A stretch of DNA of 64,000 nucleotides from Halotia wernerae. Its GTDB lineage: Bacteria; Cyanobacteriota; Cyanobacteriia; Cyanobacteriales; Nostocaceae. Below are positions 44,248 to 53,612 of this stretch, one piece after another. How positions within the stretch are numbered: position 1 is the stretch's first letter; each line of letters opens with the position of its first letter. Location of the stretch: contig JAYGHB010000008.1 in assembly GCA_034931985.1 (NCBI GenBank), positions 1-64,000 of the forward strand, read 5' to 3'. A program made the translations under genes and the position numbers. The notes beneath the pieces were generated by a model, which saw only the letters and a program-made list of their open reading frames with translations, was not told where the DNA came from and searched no databases.

Positions 44248-45408
44248 TTATGATAAATGTAATGGTTTTTGCAACTGTGATTGCAATGCTTGTTCATTCT
44301 TTAGGATGATGCCAGGATAGTCCCAATTGATTAATACTTCTTCTGGTGATGAGATATCCTGCCATAATACCCAACGACTACCCTGTGGTAAGTCAGAAAG
44401 TGTCAAGGGGTTTTGAGTTAGCCAAATTACAGGATAGCTCTGAGACTCGTTGATGCTAGTATCTTCTGGGAACATGGTTGCTGCTAGGGTTTCTAAAACA
44501 ACACGCTCGCCTTTAATTAATCCTGATGATGCTGTCCACAGTTGTACCTGTAACTGTTGCCGATGTGCATAAAAATACAATGAAGTTGCGGCAATTACTG
44601 CTTGTTCAAAGTTTTCTGTTTGCCAATTACCAGCACTATCAAGGGCAATGATTATTTCCTGTCCGCCTGTGATGATTTCTAATTCTCGCACTCGCAATTC
44701 ACCATAGCGGGCGCTAGTACGCCAGTGAATCAGACGGATAGGGTCTCCGATGCGATAAGGACGTAGCGATCGCACTAATCCTGTGGTTGCTGTCTGCAAT
44801 GGTCTACCACAAGGATCGCCTTTTTTACTTTCTTCTTGTCCCATTTCATCTACTAAAGGACACGTAGCCAGAGGTAAAACAGTAGGATAAACGATCGCGA
44901 TCGCCGCGCAATTATGCTGGCGGCGAGACCAAAACAATCCCAAAGGCGCACCACTCAGCAGTTCGACTGTACCCCAGCGATAGATACCTCGATGCTGGGT
45001 AGGGTGGTAGTATACCCATCGGTAACTGCCTTGGCTAGGTATTGTCTCTATTGCAGTTTGTACTGGTTTACCTAAGACAAAAGGCAGGATATCTTCGACT
45101 TGTAGCAAGCTTACAGGTTGATTTTTCTGGTTGTGGATTTCTAACTCCACCCTCAAGTCATCCCCTGCTGAAACAGGTGAGATGGGATGGCGAGTCATGG
45201 ATAAACCAACAAGCGATCGCGGTGGTAAAACTGCTGCTACACCTAGTAAGGCAAAACTCACGCCGCTAATTGCGTATAGCCATCCAGCCATCGTATTAAT
45301 AGCAGCCCCGAAAAAACAAATAGCAATGCCTGCTAGTACCCAACCAGTGTATGCAGGGGTGCTAGCTCGGATTTCTAACCAGTTAGTGATGGGTTTGGTG
45401 ATTTTCAT
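44248..45408 (-). CDS. DUF58 domain protein
   Basis: A 386-residue protein with two N-terminal membrane helices (about 18-65) and a C-terminal DUF58/VWA-like domain. The DUF58 signature is RSLRPYRIGDPIRLIHWRTSARYGELRVRELE (about 213-245), and IIIALDSAGNW follows. In other bacteria DUF58 proteins pair with MoxR ATPases and transglutaminase-like proteins. None is adjacent here. The stretch KKGDPCGRPLQT just before the signature looks like a small in-frame insertion relative to the expected acidic linker. The gene precedes ftrC on the minus strand. Confidence 0.85.
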   Translation of the reverse strand: MKITKPITNWLEIRASTPAYTGWVLAGIAICFFGAAINTMAGWLYAISGVSFALLGVAAVLPPRSLVGLSMTRHPISPVSAGDDLRVELEIHNQKNQPVSLLQVEDILPFVLGKPVQTAIETIPSQGSYRWVYYHPTQHRGIYRWGTVELLSGAPLGLFWSRRQHNCAAIAIVYPTVLPLATCPLVDEMGQEESKKGDPCGRPLQTATTGLVRSLRPYRIGDPIRLIHWRTSARYGELRVRELEIITGGQEIIIALDSAGNWQTENFEQAVIAATSLYFYAHRQQLQVQLWTASSGLIKGERVVLETLAATMFPEDTSINESQSYPVIWLTQNPLTLSDLPQGSRWVLWQDISSPEEVLINWDYPGIILKNEQALQSQLQKPLHLS

Positions 45409-45430
45409 GTTTCTTTTTTAACCCAACGCG

Positions 45431-45793
45431 GTGATCCTTTATCAAGAATGTAAATATGCTGAAGCCAAAACACTTTTTCAAGAAGTGATGCAAAGTGCAG
45501 AAAAAATTAATTGGCATCGGGTGATCAATTCTGCAAGAAATTGGCTAGCTGATATTGCGATTGAACAAGGCGATCGCGATGGCGCTCAACAGCTATTAAT
45601 TCAAGGCTTCACCGTCGCTGAAATGACTCATAACAAGCGGCGTTTAGCTCGTTATCAACGCTCTCTAGCTCGCTGGGAAAAAAAATGGGGAAGTGCAGAA
45701 GAAGCCCATAAATTCGCCGCTAAGGCTATAAATGGTTTCAATCGCTTAGGAATGACGCAGGATGCAGGGGAAATGCAGTTTTTACTTAATTGA
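45431..45793 (+). pseudogene. C-terminal fragment of a TPR protein
   Basis: A 120-residue frame of helical, TPR-like sequence (YQECKYAEAKTLFQEVMQSAEKI, ARNWLADIAIEQGDRDGAQQLL, RRLARYQRSLARWEKKWGSAEEAHKFAAKA). It is what one expects from the end of a larger NB-ARC/AAA-TPR protein. A stop (45419-45421) lies just before the GTG at 45431, no start signal is present, and the sequence begins abruptly in mid-repeat. It is therefore probably a 5'-truncated remnant. It faces away from the DUF58 gene. Confidence 0.6.
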
Positions 45794-45845
45794 CAGATGT
45801 TACTGTTTATGATTTATGATGCGATCGCGTAACACTTGACGAACA

Positions 45846-45935
45846 GGGAGCATCCACTTTTGGAAGAAATACCTGGCGATTAGAAATCGCAGCTATACAA
45901 ACCAAGTCCGCCTGGTATTGTGACGACAAACACGA
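45846..45935. repeat. ISKra4-end-like remnant and palindromic repeat
   Basis: GGGAGCATCCACTTTTGG (45846-45863) is close to the terminus of the ISKra4-type element at 18139 (GGGAGCATCCCTATTTGG). It is followed by GGCGATTAGAAATCGC, a small palindrome (45875-45890). It looks like the end of a decayed element or a MITE-like piece. No matching second end was found. Confidence 0.45.
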
Positions 45936-46035
45936 TATCAGATTACGAGTAATTTCACCAAATATTCACTAAATCTGGAATATTACAGAGCAAAGTTGTA
46001 TAAAATCTCAGTAATAACCTCATACTGACGTGATT

Positions 46036-48105
46036 ATGCCGCCATACGCTGGTAAAAATCTCCAGGGTCGCTCTTTTAAAGGTCAAGACTTGACGGGAGC
46101 CAACTTTAGCAAGGCGGATATTAGAGGGGCAAACTTTACCAACACGATTCTTAAAGATGCTGATTTCACAGGCGCTAAAGCTGGACTACAGAGACGTTCA
46201 GCAATTAGGTCGCTTATAATCTCATGGATGATGTCGGCAGTATCGAGTTTTTTTTCAATATTCATGATTCTAGTTGTAGTACAGAATTTTGACTCTAAAA
46301 ACACTCAAAACGTCATCATTGAGGTAGTTTGCCTAGTTGTACTAACAGTTTTTTGTATTACTACTATTTGTAAAGGGTTGATAGCAGGTTTAAAAGCATT
46401 ACTTATAGCTATAGTGTTGGGTTTTGCTGTCACTATGATCGTCCCTGGAGCCATAGTCTTTGCTTTTTTCATCGCTATTGTTGTTGCTTTCTCCATCACC
46501 TTTTTTGTCTTATCTTTCGCCTTCTCTCTTACCGGAGTCAGAATCTTATCCTTTCTCATTGTTGTTGCTGTAGCCGCAGGCGGAGCCTTCACCGGAGCTA
46601 AAGCTTTTGCCGTTACCTTTTCCACGACAGTCTTAGCCGATATAATAATCCCCTTAGAGACAAGAGCCTTTGCATTCGTCCTCGTACTGCTGAGCGCTTG
46701 TATTGGGTGGGGTATTCTGGCTAAAGATGAAAAAGACACCTGGATTCGCTCAGGCGTTCTTGCTTGTGTAGCTACAGAAGGCACAAGTTTTTGTAGTGCT
46801 GATTTAACCGATGCTGATTTTACTGGTGCAATCCTCGAAAACACAAATTTGAGAAAGGCAAACCTGACACGCACTCGTTTTTATGAAACAAAAAAACTTG
46901 ACTTTGCCAGAGTAGATGACTCAATTTTAGTTAAAAGAGATATTCTTAATTTACTCGTCACTGGCAATGGAAGGGGTAAATCCTATGCTGGTGCTAACCT
47001 TAAAGGCGCAAATCTCATCGGTGCAGACTTAACAGGGGCAAATTTCAAAGATACTAATATTACTGGAGCCACATTCCAAAGAGCTTTTTTAGATGGGGCA
47101 ATTTTGACTCTGGCTCAAGCTGTTGGTACTAATTTCACCAGCGCCCAAATGACTGGTGCTTGCATTGAAGCCTGGAATATTGAAAGCTCAACTCAATTAA
47201 ATAATGTTGATTGTCGCTTTGTCTATCTTTTAGAAAACCCCAAGCCTGGAACCGATGACCGCGAACGCCGTCCCAGTAGTGGCAAATTTCAACCAGGAGA
47301 ATTTACTAAGCTCTTTGAAGAGGTTTTAAATACTGTTGATTTGATTTTCCGTAATGGCATTGATTGGAAGGCTTTTGTTACTGCTTTCAAAAAAGTGCAA
47401 GTCGAAAATGAAAACACAGAGCTAGCTATCCAGAGTATTGAAAACAAAGATGGCGTATTTGTTATTAGAATCAAAGTGCCTGTTGATGCTGATAAAGAAA
47501 AGATTCATAGTGATTGTACAAAAAACTATCAACTAGCACTGCAAGCTGTAGAGAAACAATATAAAGCACAATTAAATATGCAAAAAAAAGAAATAAATTT
47601 TCTTCGTCAACAAAATGCTAAAATTCCAGAGATGATTATGTCGTTAGCGAAGCAGTCTATTAATGTTCAAGTTTATAATAAAAATATGAATAACAGCAAT
47701 GATTACAACCGTAGTTTTAATGTTGGCAATATTGGTGGAGATTTTAATAATAGCTGCACAATTAATTTAGGTGAAATTAGCGGAACAGTAACAAATGCTA
47801 TTAACCAGTTACCAAGTTTACCTGAATCTGATAAACCAGGAATTAAGGAATTGTTAACGCAATTGCAAGCAGCGATTGAGGCTGATAATGATTTATCTCG
47901 AAAGGATAAAGGGAAGGCTTTAACACAAGTAAAATCCTTGGCAGAAGCATCACAAAATCCTCAAAATGAAGATAAGCAGAATTTAGCTGATACGGCAATT
48001 ACAATGTTACAAGGCATACTTACCAGCTTACCGAGTGCGACTAAATTAGCTGAGGAATGTCGTAAATTGTTGCCGTTGATTTCTCAGTTTTTGGGTTTGG
48101 GCTAA
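46036..48105 (+). CDS. pentapeptide-repeat protein with embedded membrane domain and GD-rich C-terminal module
   Basis: A 689-residue protein (GTG 46030 is an alternative start). Pentapeptide repeats (LTGANFSKADIRGANFTNTILKDADF) occupy about 15-50. They stop for a hydrophobic block of about 180 residues with six or more membrane helices (about 65-235), then resume (about 250-300 and 325-400). Then come a charged domain (FTKLFEEVLNTVDLIFRNGIDWKAFVTAFKKVQ), a coiled coil (about 495-540) and a C-terminal module with NVGNIGGDFNNSCTINLGEISGTV leading to a helical bundle. That tail recurs in cyanobacterial multidomain proteins. The function is unknown. Confidence 0.75.
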   Translation: MPPYAGKNLQGRSFKGQDLTGANFSKADIRGANFTNTILKDADFTGAKAGLQRRSAIRSLIISWMMSAVSSFFSIFMILVVVQNFDSKNTQNVIIEVVCLVVLTVFCITTICKGLIAGLKALLIAIVLGFAVTMIVPGAIVFAFFIAIVVAFSITFFVLSFAFSLTGVRILSFLIVVAVAAGGAFTGAKAFAVTFSTTVLADIIIPLETRAFAFVLVLLSACIGWGILAKDEKDTWIRSGVLACVATEGTSFCSADLTDADFTGAILENTNLRKANLTRTRFYETKKLDFARVDDSILVKRDILNLLVTGNGRGKSYAGANLKGANLIGADLTGANFKDTNITGATFQRAFLDGAILTLAQAVGTNFTSAQMTGACIEAWNIESSTQLNNVDCRFVYLLENPKPGTDDRERRPSSGKFQPGEFTKLFEEVLNTVDLIFRNGIDWKAFVTAFKKVQVENENTELAIQSIENKDGVFVIRIKVPVDADKEKIHSDCTKNYQLALQAVEKQYKAQLNMQKKEINFLRQQNAKIPEMIMSLAKQSINVQVYNKNMNNSNDYNRSFNVGNIGGDFNNSCTINLGEISGTVTNAINQLPSLPESDKPGIKELLTQLQAAIEADNDLSRKDKGKALTQVKSLAEASQNPQNEDKQNLADTAITMLQGILTSLPSATKLAEECRKLLPLISQFLGLG

Positions 48106-48423
48106 TTGGAAACTTAGGAACATTACAGGTAATTGAAAAACTCCACCCCGTAAGCAAGGCGATTCAATACTGTTCGTTTAAGGCAAGAGACGCGATAAAT
48201 TGCCGTCTCTACGAAGGACTGATTCTTGTAAAGACGGCGGTAAACCGCGTCTTTGTGATCTATCAAAAAACCTTAACCGAAACGTACTGCGAGGCAACTG
48301 GCGTGAGTAGCCTAATGTAGTTCAGGTTTTTCGACTTTTGTCCACCCAAAGGCAGTAGATTAAATGTTGACAAAATAACTATAAGGGGAGAATAGCTCTG
48401 CTTGCCAAATTAAAAAGGAACAG
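48106..48423. repeat. GAGACG-type hairpin repeats before gor
   Basis: A 318-bp gap. AGAGACG (48186-48192) pairs with CGTCTCT (48204-48210), and AAAGACG (48230-48236) with CGTCTTT (48248-48254), the latter with an inner GCGG-TAAA-CCGC. These are two adjacent members of one palindromic family. The 150 bp before the reductase gene contain no clear promoter. AAAAAGGAAC at 48412-48421 supplies its ribosome site. Confidence 0.65.
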
Positions 48424-49770
48424 ATGGTTATGACATTTGATTACGACCTGTTTGTCATTGGTGCTGGCCCTGGGGGATTGGCAGCAGCTAAAAAAGCAGC
48501 TAGCTATGGTGCGCGTGTTGCAGTTGCCGAACAAGAAGCGATTGGTGGTACTTGTGTAAATCGTGGTTGTGTTCCTAAAAAATTGATTGTCTATGCGGCT
48601 GATTTTGCTCTGCGCGATCGCATAGTACACAATTACGGGTGGAATGAGTGTCAACGGCATTTTGATTGGACAATATTTATGAAGTCCGTACACCAGCACG
48701 TAGAACACATCAACTACTCTTATTGTGAGCAGTTGCAAAAAGCTGGTATTGACTTAATTTGGGAACGTGCAACTTTTGTGGATGCTCACACTCTAGATTT
48801 AGATGGTCGTAAAGTTACAGCAGACAAAGTTTTAATTTCAGTGGGAGGAAAACCCAATAAACCCAACATTCCAGGGATAGAATACGCCATTACATCCCGC
48901 GAGATGTTTCACTTACCCTATCTGCCGAAGCGTTTGGTAATTATTGGCGGCGGTTACATTGGCACAGAATTTTCGAGCATGATGCACGCTTTAGGCTGCG
49001 AGGTCACGGCGATCGAAGTAGATGGGATGATTTTATCAGGGTTTGATGATGATATTCGCTCCCGTGTACAACAGAGTTTAAGCAAACGAGGAGTTCGATT
49101 TATTCTCAATAGCACTGCTCAAGAAATTACATTATCCGAAGATAGTTTGCTGTTGACTACTGCTGGTAAGTCTCAAAAAACTATCACCGCAGACACTATT
49201 CTAGTTGCCACAGGTTACACTCCAAATACCAAAAATCTCGGTTTAGAAAAAGCTGGAGTGGAACTTGGCGAACGAGGTGCAATCAAAGTAGATGAATATT
49301 ACTGCACCACCCAAGAAAACATTTTTGCCGTAGGTGACTGCATCGACCGTGTACAATTAACCCCAGTTGCCAAGGCAGAAGGTATTGCCTTTGCGAATAC
49401 AGTTTTTGGCAACAAGCCGCAAAAACTAAATTATGATTATGTACCCTCTGCTGTTTTTTGCCGCCCGGAAGCAGCTAGTGTAGGAATGACCGAGGCAAAA
49501 GCGCGGGAAAAACTGGGTGAATCTGTGGAATGCTATTGCACCAACTTCCAACCGCTGTTGTATGCGTTAACTACAGAGGATCAGCTAACCACAATTAAAT
49601 TAGTAGTAAATAGCGCTTCTGGGAAAGTTTTGGGCGCTCACATGGTAGGTGATCATGCAGCAGATATCATTCAAAGTCTGGGGGTAGCAATTCGCAAGGG
49701 TATTACTAAACAAGAATTGGATGACACTATCGGTATTCATCCCACCACAGCAGAAGAGTTTTTATCGTGA
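48424..49770 (+). CDS. gor: glutathione-disulfide reductase
   Basis: A 448-residue pyridine nucleotide-disulfide oxidoreductase. FAD motif VIGAGPGGLAAAKKA, redox disulfide GGTCVNRGCVPKKL (the glutathione reductase form with a Pro-Lys-Lys ending), NAD(P) site VIIGGGYIGTEFSSMM, second FAD motif IFAVGDC and the dimer-interface active site IGIHPTTAEEF with catalytic His-Glu are all present. The C-terminus stops two to three residues earlier than in typical cyanobacterial enzymes, probably without effect. It reduces GSSG for oxidative stress defence. It stands alone. Confidence 0.88.
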   Translation: MVMTFDYDLFVIGAGPGGLAAAKKAASYGARVAVAEQEAIGGTCVNRGCVPKKLIVYAADFALRDRIVHNYGWNECQRHFDWTIFMKSVHQHVEHINYSYCEQLQKAGIDLIWERATFVDAHTLDLDGRKVTADKVLISVGGKPNKPNIPGIEYAITSREMFHLPYLPKRLVIIGGGYIGTEFSSMMHALGCEVTAIEVDGMILSGFDDDIRSRVQQSLSKRGVRFILNSTAQEITLSEDSLLLTTAGKSQKTITADTILVATGYTPNTKNLGLEKAGVELGERGAIKVDEYYCTTQENIFAVGDCIDRVQLTPVAKAEGIAFANTVFGNKPQKLNYDYVPSAVFCRPEAASVGMTEAKAREKLGESVECYCTNFQPLLYALTTEDQLTTIKLVVNSASGKVLGAHMVGDHAADIIQSLGVAIRKGITKQELDDTIGIHPTTAEEFLS

Positions 49771-49916
49771 AAAACAGGGCATTGGGCATTGGGAAGAAGA
49801 GGCAGAGAGAGGGGCAGGGTGCGGAGCGCAGAAGGGCTGGACTCACCGCGCAACGCAGTGGCTCCCCAACCTACTTTTTGAGTTTGAGTTTGAAAACACG
49901 CCCTAGCCCCTAGGCA

Positions 49917-52262
49917 TTATGTAGTGGTTTCTGGATTGGTTCCCGTCCAAGGTGTGGTGGGAGTATCGGAATCTTCTAAAGACAATGTATGCATTGATGG
50001 TTCGTCTTTTAGCACAAGATGAGTGTCTTGAGAATCGACTAACTTATTAAGCGCTTCTAAAGGTTCTGATGCAGTTTGATATCGTTGTTTGAAATCGTCC
50101 AGCACCATTTGACTAAGAATATCAGCTAAGGAGCGACTTACCAGTGCTTTATCCCGCCATTTCACTTCTCCCTGAATATCTCTATTCAATTCGTGGGGTG
50201 GAATACCAGTCAAGGCTTTAATACCAATCATGCCGACTGCATAGATGTCACTATTGTATTGGGGTCGTCCAAAACATTGTTCACTTGGTGCATAACCTTT
50301 AGTACCAATGCCAATTGTGAAAGGAGTTTGCTCTTGATTGTCTTGTTGTGGTGTAGAGACTTGTTTAACAGCACCAAAGTCAATTAATACAAGTTTACGA
50401 TCTGAGTGTCGTCTGATGATGTTGGTTGGTTTAATATCCCGGTGAATCACACCATGTTCATGAACAAATGTTAATGTTTGTAATAAGTCCCGGACAATAT
50501 TAATAACTGTAATTTCTTCTAAAGCTCTGCCTGACGGTAATTCATGGTTAAGAGGATGACCAATTATGTATTCTTGCACTAAATAGAATTGTTCATCTTG
50601 TTCAAAATAAGCCAAAAGCTGAGGGATTTGGTTGTGTGTTCCCAAGTTTTCCAGGGTTTGTGCCTCTGAGTGAAATAAACGTCTGGCAAGTTCTAACCCT
50701 TTGGAGTGACTATGAGCTGGTTTTAGTTGCTTAACAACGCATTGTGGGTTTCCAGGACGTTGGGTATCTTCGGCAATATAGGTTTCGCTAAATCCACCTG
50801 AACCCAGAACTTTGACAATTTTGTAGCGTCCAGCAAGTATTTTACCTGATACTGCTAAATCTCTTTGCTGGAGCAAGTCCTGGAGGTCATATTGTTGGCT
50901 GATAATTTCTTGAACAACGGGGGAAGTTTTATATTTCTGAAATATGCCTATTAATTGGCGTGTTCTCATTTTTTCTCTAGCTACTTCGGTTCCCAGATAA
51001 GATAGCCCGCTAAGAGCGATCGCAATCATTGGTATAGTAGTTGGAAAAATCAATTGACTATGTATAAAGCTGCCATAGCTCAACCCTCCCCAAATCACAG
51101 CTAAGACAATGCTGTAAGTAAATCTAGTGAGACCTCGTTTGCTCCTAGTAATTAATAATGCTGCAGTACCAACTAATACCAGTACAAATAAACCCCGCAG
51201 AGGTAAATTTTTAATTGCTTGAGCGATCGCTTTACCTGTGATTAAAGTTGCGATCGCATTGGCGTGAATTTCCACCCCTGACATGCGTCCAGAGCCTTGG
51301 CCAATAGCCACTGCATGATAATCATTACTCAACTTGTCTGTAGCACCAATCAAAACTATCTTGTCTTTAAAAATCTTTCCTTGTTGCAAATAAGTATCCC
51401 AATTTTCTTGATCGAGTACATACCACAAGGGAATCGCTTCAAATGTACCCGCAGACCCCCAAAAATTAATGCGATCGCCCTTTGTTGGGGGATAATTGAC
51501 TTGTGCTGTTCTTAGCACCGCTTCATCAAAAGAGGGGATTTTTACTGATAGCGTATTATCTTCAGCTACTAGCTTAGAAAACTCGCTGGCTAATCTGTGA
51601 ACTTTACCGTCTACTTCTAAGGGAAAATTCACCGTACCCATCGATACCGAACCAGTGAGAAACATCTGTTGAGGCGGACTCAACTGCATAAATGTTCCTT
51701 GGTGGGTGTCAAAATTTTCGTAGAGCGCTCCTAAGGTAACTTTACTACCGTATTTTTTTAATACTGCCTGGAGTTGGCGATCGTCCTCTCTACCATAGCT
51801 GCTTGGTGTATCAAAAATCATGTCTAATGCCACAGAACTTGCACCAGCCTTGACCAATTTTTGAATAATTTTAGCGTATGCAGCCCGTTTAAAGGGAAAT
51901 GATTTCAGTGTTTCTAAGTAGGCGTAATGTTGTGGATCTGCTTGATAGTACTGTTCGGGAACTGAGATTGACTGATCGTCAATTGCTAAAATCACAATCT
52001 TTTCTGGAGGAATCATTGGTTCACGCAATTGAAAAAATGCGGAAATTGCCTGATTTTCCATTAATTGAACCAAGTCGAAACCAGAAGCAGTCAGTAATGC
52101 GGCTCCAATTACTAAAGTACCAGTGAACAGATGACCTAAGCGCGCCATAAGCTGATATTGGCGTGCTGGTGCTGTCAGAGTTACTTTTGTTGGTTTACTT
52201 GACGCTATATGGGCAGTAGAGACATGATTTTTAGTTAATCTAGATGTAGGTTCTTCTGCCAT
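49917..52262 (-). CDS. CHASE2-domain serine/threonine protein kinase
   Basis: A 781-residue membrane kinase. One N-terminal helix (about 43-65) is followed by an extracytoplasmic CHASE2 sensor (about 70-345: FQLREPMIPPEKIVILAIDD, DKIVLIGATDKLSNDYH), three helices (about 352-425), a linker and a Hanks-type kinase domain (about 480-740). The glycine loop is LGSGGFSETYIAE, the catalytic loop HRDIKPTNI and the DFG motif DFGAVK; SEQ in the APE position (GYAPSEQ) is typical of cyanobacterial kinases. The signal and targets are unknown. A 735-bp gap with a long potential leader precedes it. Confidence 0.9.
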   Translation of the reverse strand: MAEEPTSRLTKNHVSTAHIASSKPTKVTLTAPARQYQLMARLGHLFTGTLVIGAALLTASGFDLVQLMENQAISAFFQLREPMIPPEKIVILAIDDQSISVPEQYYQADPQHYAYLETLKSFPFKRAAYAKIIQKLVKAGASSVALDMIFDTPSSYGREDDRQLQAVLKKYGSKVTLGALYENFDTHQGTFMQLSPPQQMFLTGSVSMGTVNFPLEVDGKVHRLASEFSKLVAEDNTLSVKIPSFDEAVLRTAQVNYPPTKGDRINFWGSAGTFEAIPLWYVLDQENWDTYLQQGKIFKDKIVLIGATDKLSNDYHAVAIGQGSGRMSGVEIHANAIATLITGKAIAQAIKNLPLRGLFVLVLVGTAALLITRSKRGLTRFTYSIVLAVIWGGLSYGSFIHSQLIFPTTIPMIAIALSGLSYLGTEVAREKMRTRQLIGIFQKYKTSPVVQEIISQQYDLQDLLQQRDLAVSGKILAGRYKIVKVLGSGGFSETYIAEDTQRPGNPQCVVKQLKPAHSHSKGLELARRLFHSEAQTLENLGTHNQIPQLLAYFEQDEQFYLVQEYIIGHPLNHELPSGRALEEITVINIVRDLLQTLTFVHEHGVIHRDIKPTNIIRRHSDRKLVLIDFGAVKQVSTPQQDNQEQTPFTIGIGTKGYAPSEQCFGRPQYNSDIYAVGMIGIKALTGIPPHELNRDIQGEVKWRDKALVSRSLADILSQMVLDDFKQRYQTASEPLEALNKLVDSQDTHLVLKDEPSMHTLSLEDSDTPTTPWTGTNPETTT

Positions 52263-52997
52263 ATCATGTTAATAATTGGTTTACACACAACTCTATTTAT
52301 TTACTTGAGTCCCTTTTGACTGCAAACACATTGAAGTAAGAATTAAATGAGAATCTTATACTTTTGTAATATATCTTCTATTCCTCACAAAACTCGGCTT
52401 ATCAAACCTCTAATCAATAAATTTTCAACCCAGTTAAGCCCTAATTGGTTCTGTGAGTAATATTTCAGCAGTGATTGTTTCACAGGTCTAAGCCGGAAAT
52501 CCTCCGACTTAGCATTGAGTTGTACCTGGATTATTGTGGACTACTCAAACCAGCAGGATATCTCCGAAAAGGAGTCTCAGCAGAGCTTGCTTAAGGACAA
52601 CTTATGCTTCTTGGATAACACTGATATTTTTCATAAAGCTTGTTATTTTATTGACTGCAAAAACTATAGATGGTCATAAATCTATATCCTACCCCAATAC
52701 TTAGGATTTATCTCTTTAGGAGTAAACTTGACTGTTGTATAGCTAAGAATGCTGTTACTCAGTCAGTTTTATTGGTAGATTTTGATCATGGAGTGTTTCT
52801 GATAGTGTTGGGCGTGAAAAGGTGTAACGCTCAACAGCTTAAATCTAATCTTGCAGCCGATTTTATGCTTTGAAAGAGGTAAGATATAGGCTATACCTGA
52901 AAAGCTGCTTTAAAGATATTAGCAAAATTATCATTTGAGAGTTGCTATAATCTATTGTTCAATCTAAATTCTTTTATATTATTAGGTGTAATTTTTT
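52263..52997. other. divergent gap, kinase/NYN genes, with hairpins
   Basis: A 735-bp gap. CTAAGCCGGA (52488-52497) pairs with TCCGACTTAG (52503-52512) with one mismatch, and CTCCGAAAAGGAG (52561-52573) forms a second small hairpin. Both lie in what would be the leader of the minus-strand kinase if its promoter is near 52640. They match no riboswitch I know. A 67-codon plus-strand frame at 52670 is not protein-like. Confidence 0.4.
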
Positions 52998-53519
52998 ATG
53001 GGTTCTCCAATGAATCGTCTGTCTATTTTTGTAGACGGAAACAATATGTTCTATGCTCAACAAAAAAATGGCTGGTTTTTTGATCCCCGGCGAGTCTTAG
53101 AATACTTCAAACACGAGCAATCAGACACAACGTTAATCAATGCATTCTGGTACACTGGCTTAAAAGACCCACAAGATCAACGAGGTTTCAGAGATGCTCT
53201 TATAAGTTTAGGATATACAGTCAGAACTAAAATTCTTAAAGAATATTATGATGATTCATCCGGACGATATTCACAAAAAGCCAATTTAGATATTGAAATT
53301 GTTGTAGATATGTTTAATACCGTAGATCAGTACGACAGAGTAGTTTTATTCAGCGGTGATGGAGATTTTGAAAGAGCAATCGAACTTTTAAGATCAAAGA
53401 ATACACATATTACAGTAGTATCAACAGAAGGCATGATAGCCAGGGAATTACGTAATGCTACGGATAGATATATAGATTTAAACGATATTAGAGACCGGAT
53501 AGAAAAAGTAGAAGGTTAA
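52998..53519 (+). CDS. LabA-like NYN-domain protein (DUF88)
   Basis: A 173-residue NYN (PIN-like) domain protein of the LabA/DUF88 family. The acidic metal-site residues typical of the fold are visible: D in LSIFVDGNNMFY, the aspartates in ANLDIEIVVDMF, and D in LFSGDGDFERAI. In Synechococcus LabA affects circadian output; many NYN proteins are RNases. The ATG at 52998 has AGGTG nine bases upstream, but an internal ATG at 53010 (MNRLSIFVDG) also fits. It may be read with leuA 94 bp downstream. Confidence 0.85.
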   Translation: MGSPMNRLSIFVDGNNMFYAQQKNGWFFDPRRVLEYFKHEQSDTTLINAFWYTGLKDPQDQRGFRDALISLGYTVRTKILKEYYDDSSGRYSQKANLDIEIVVDMFNTVDQYDRVVLFSGDGDFERAIELLRSKNTHITVVSTEGMIARELRNATDRYIDLNDIRDRIEKVEG

Positions 53520-53612
53520 TTTCCTTAACAATTATTTACAAAAGTAAGAGTAAAAAAAAACTAAGGTTCACGTTATTTTAAGCAAAAAATTACAACTAAA
53601 CAACGAGCTAAA

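Noticed and set aside
44073..44297. N-terminal extension of ftrC
   Set aside because: It is translated from the 16-bp hairpin repeat; the enzyme family starts at 44072.
46305..46874. 189-codon frame opposite the pentapeptide protein
   Set aside because: It is the antisense shadow of the membrane segment; the plus-strand frame has clear repeats and membrane helices.
52670..52873. 67-codon frame before the NYN gene
   Set aside because: No similarity to any family, no ribosome site and atypical composition.
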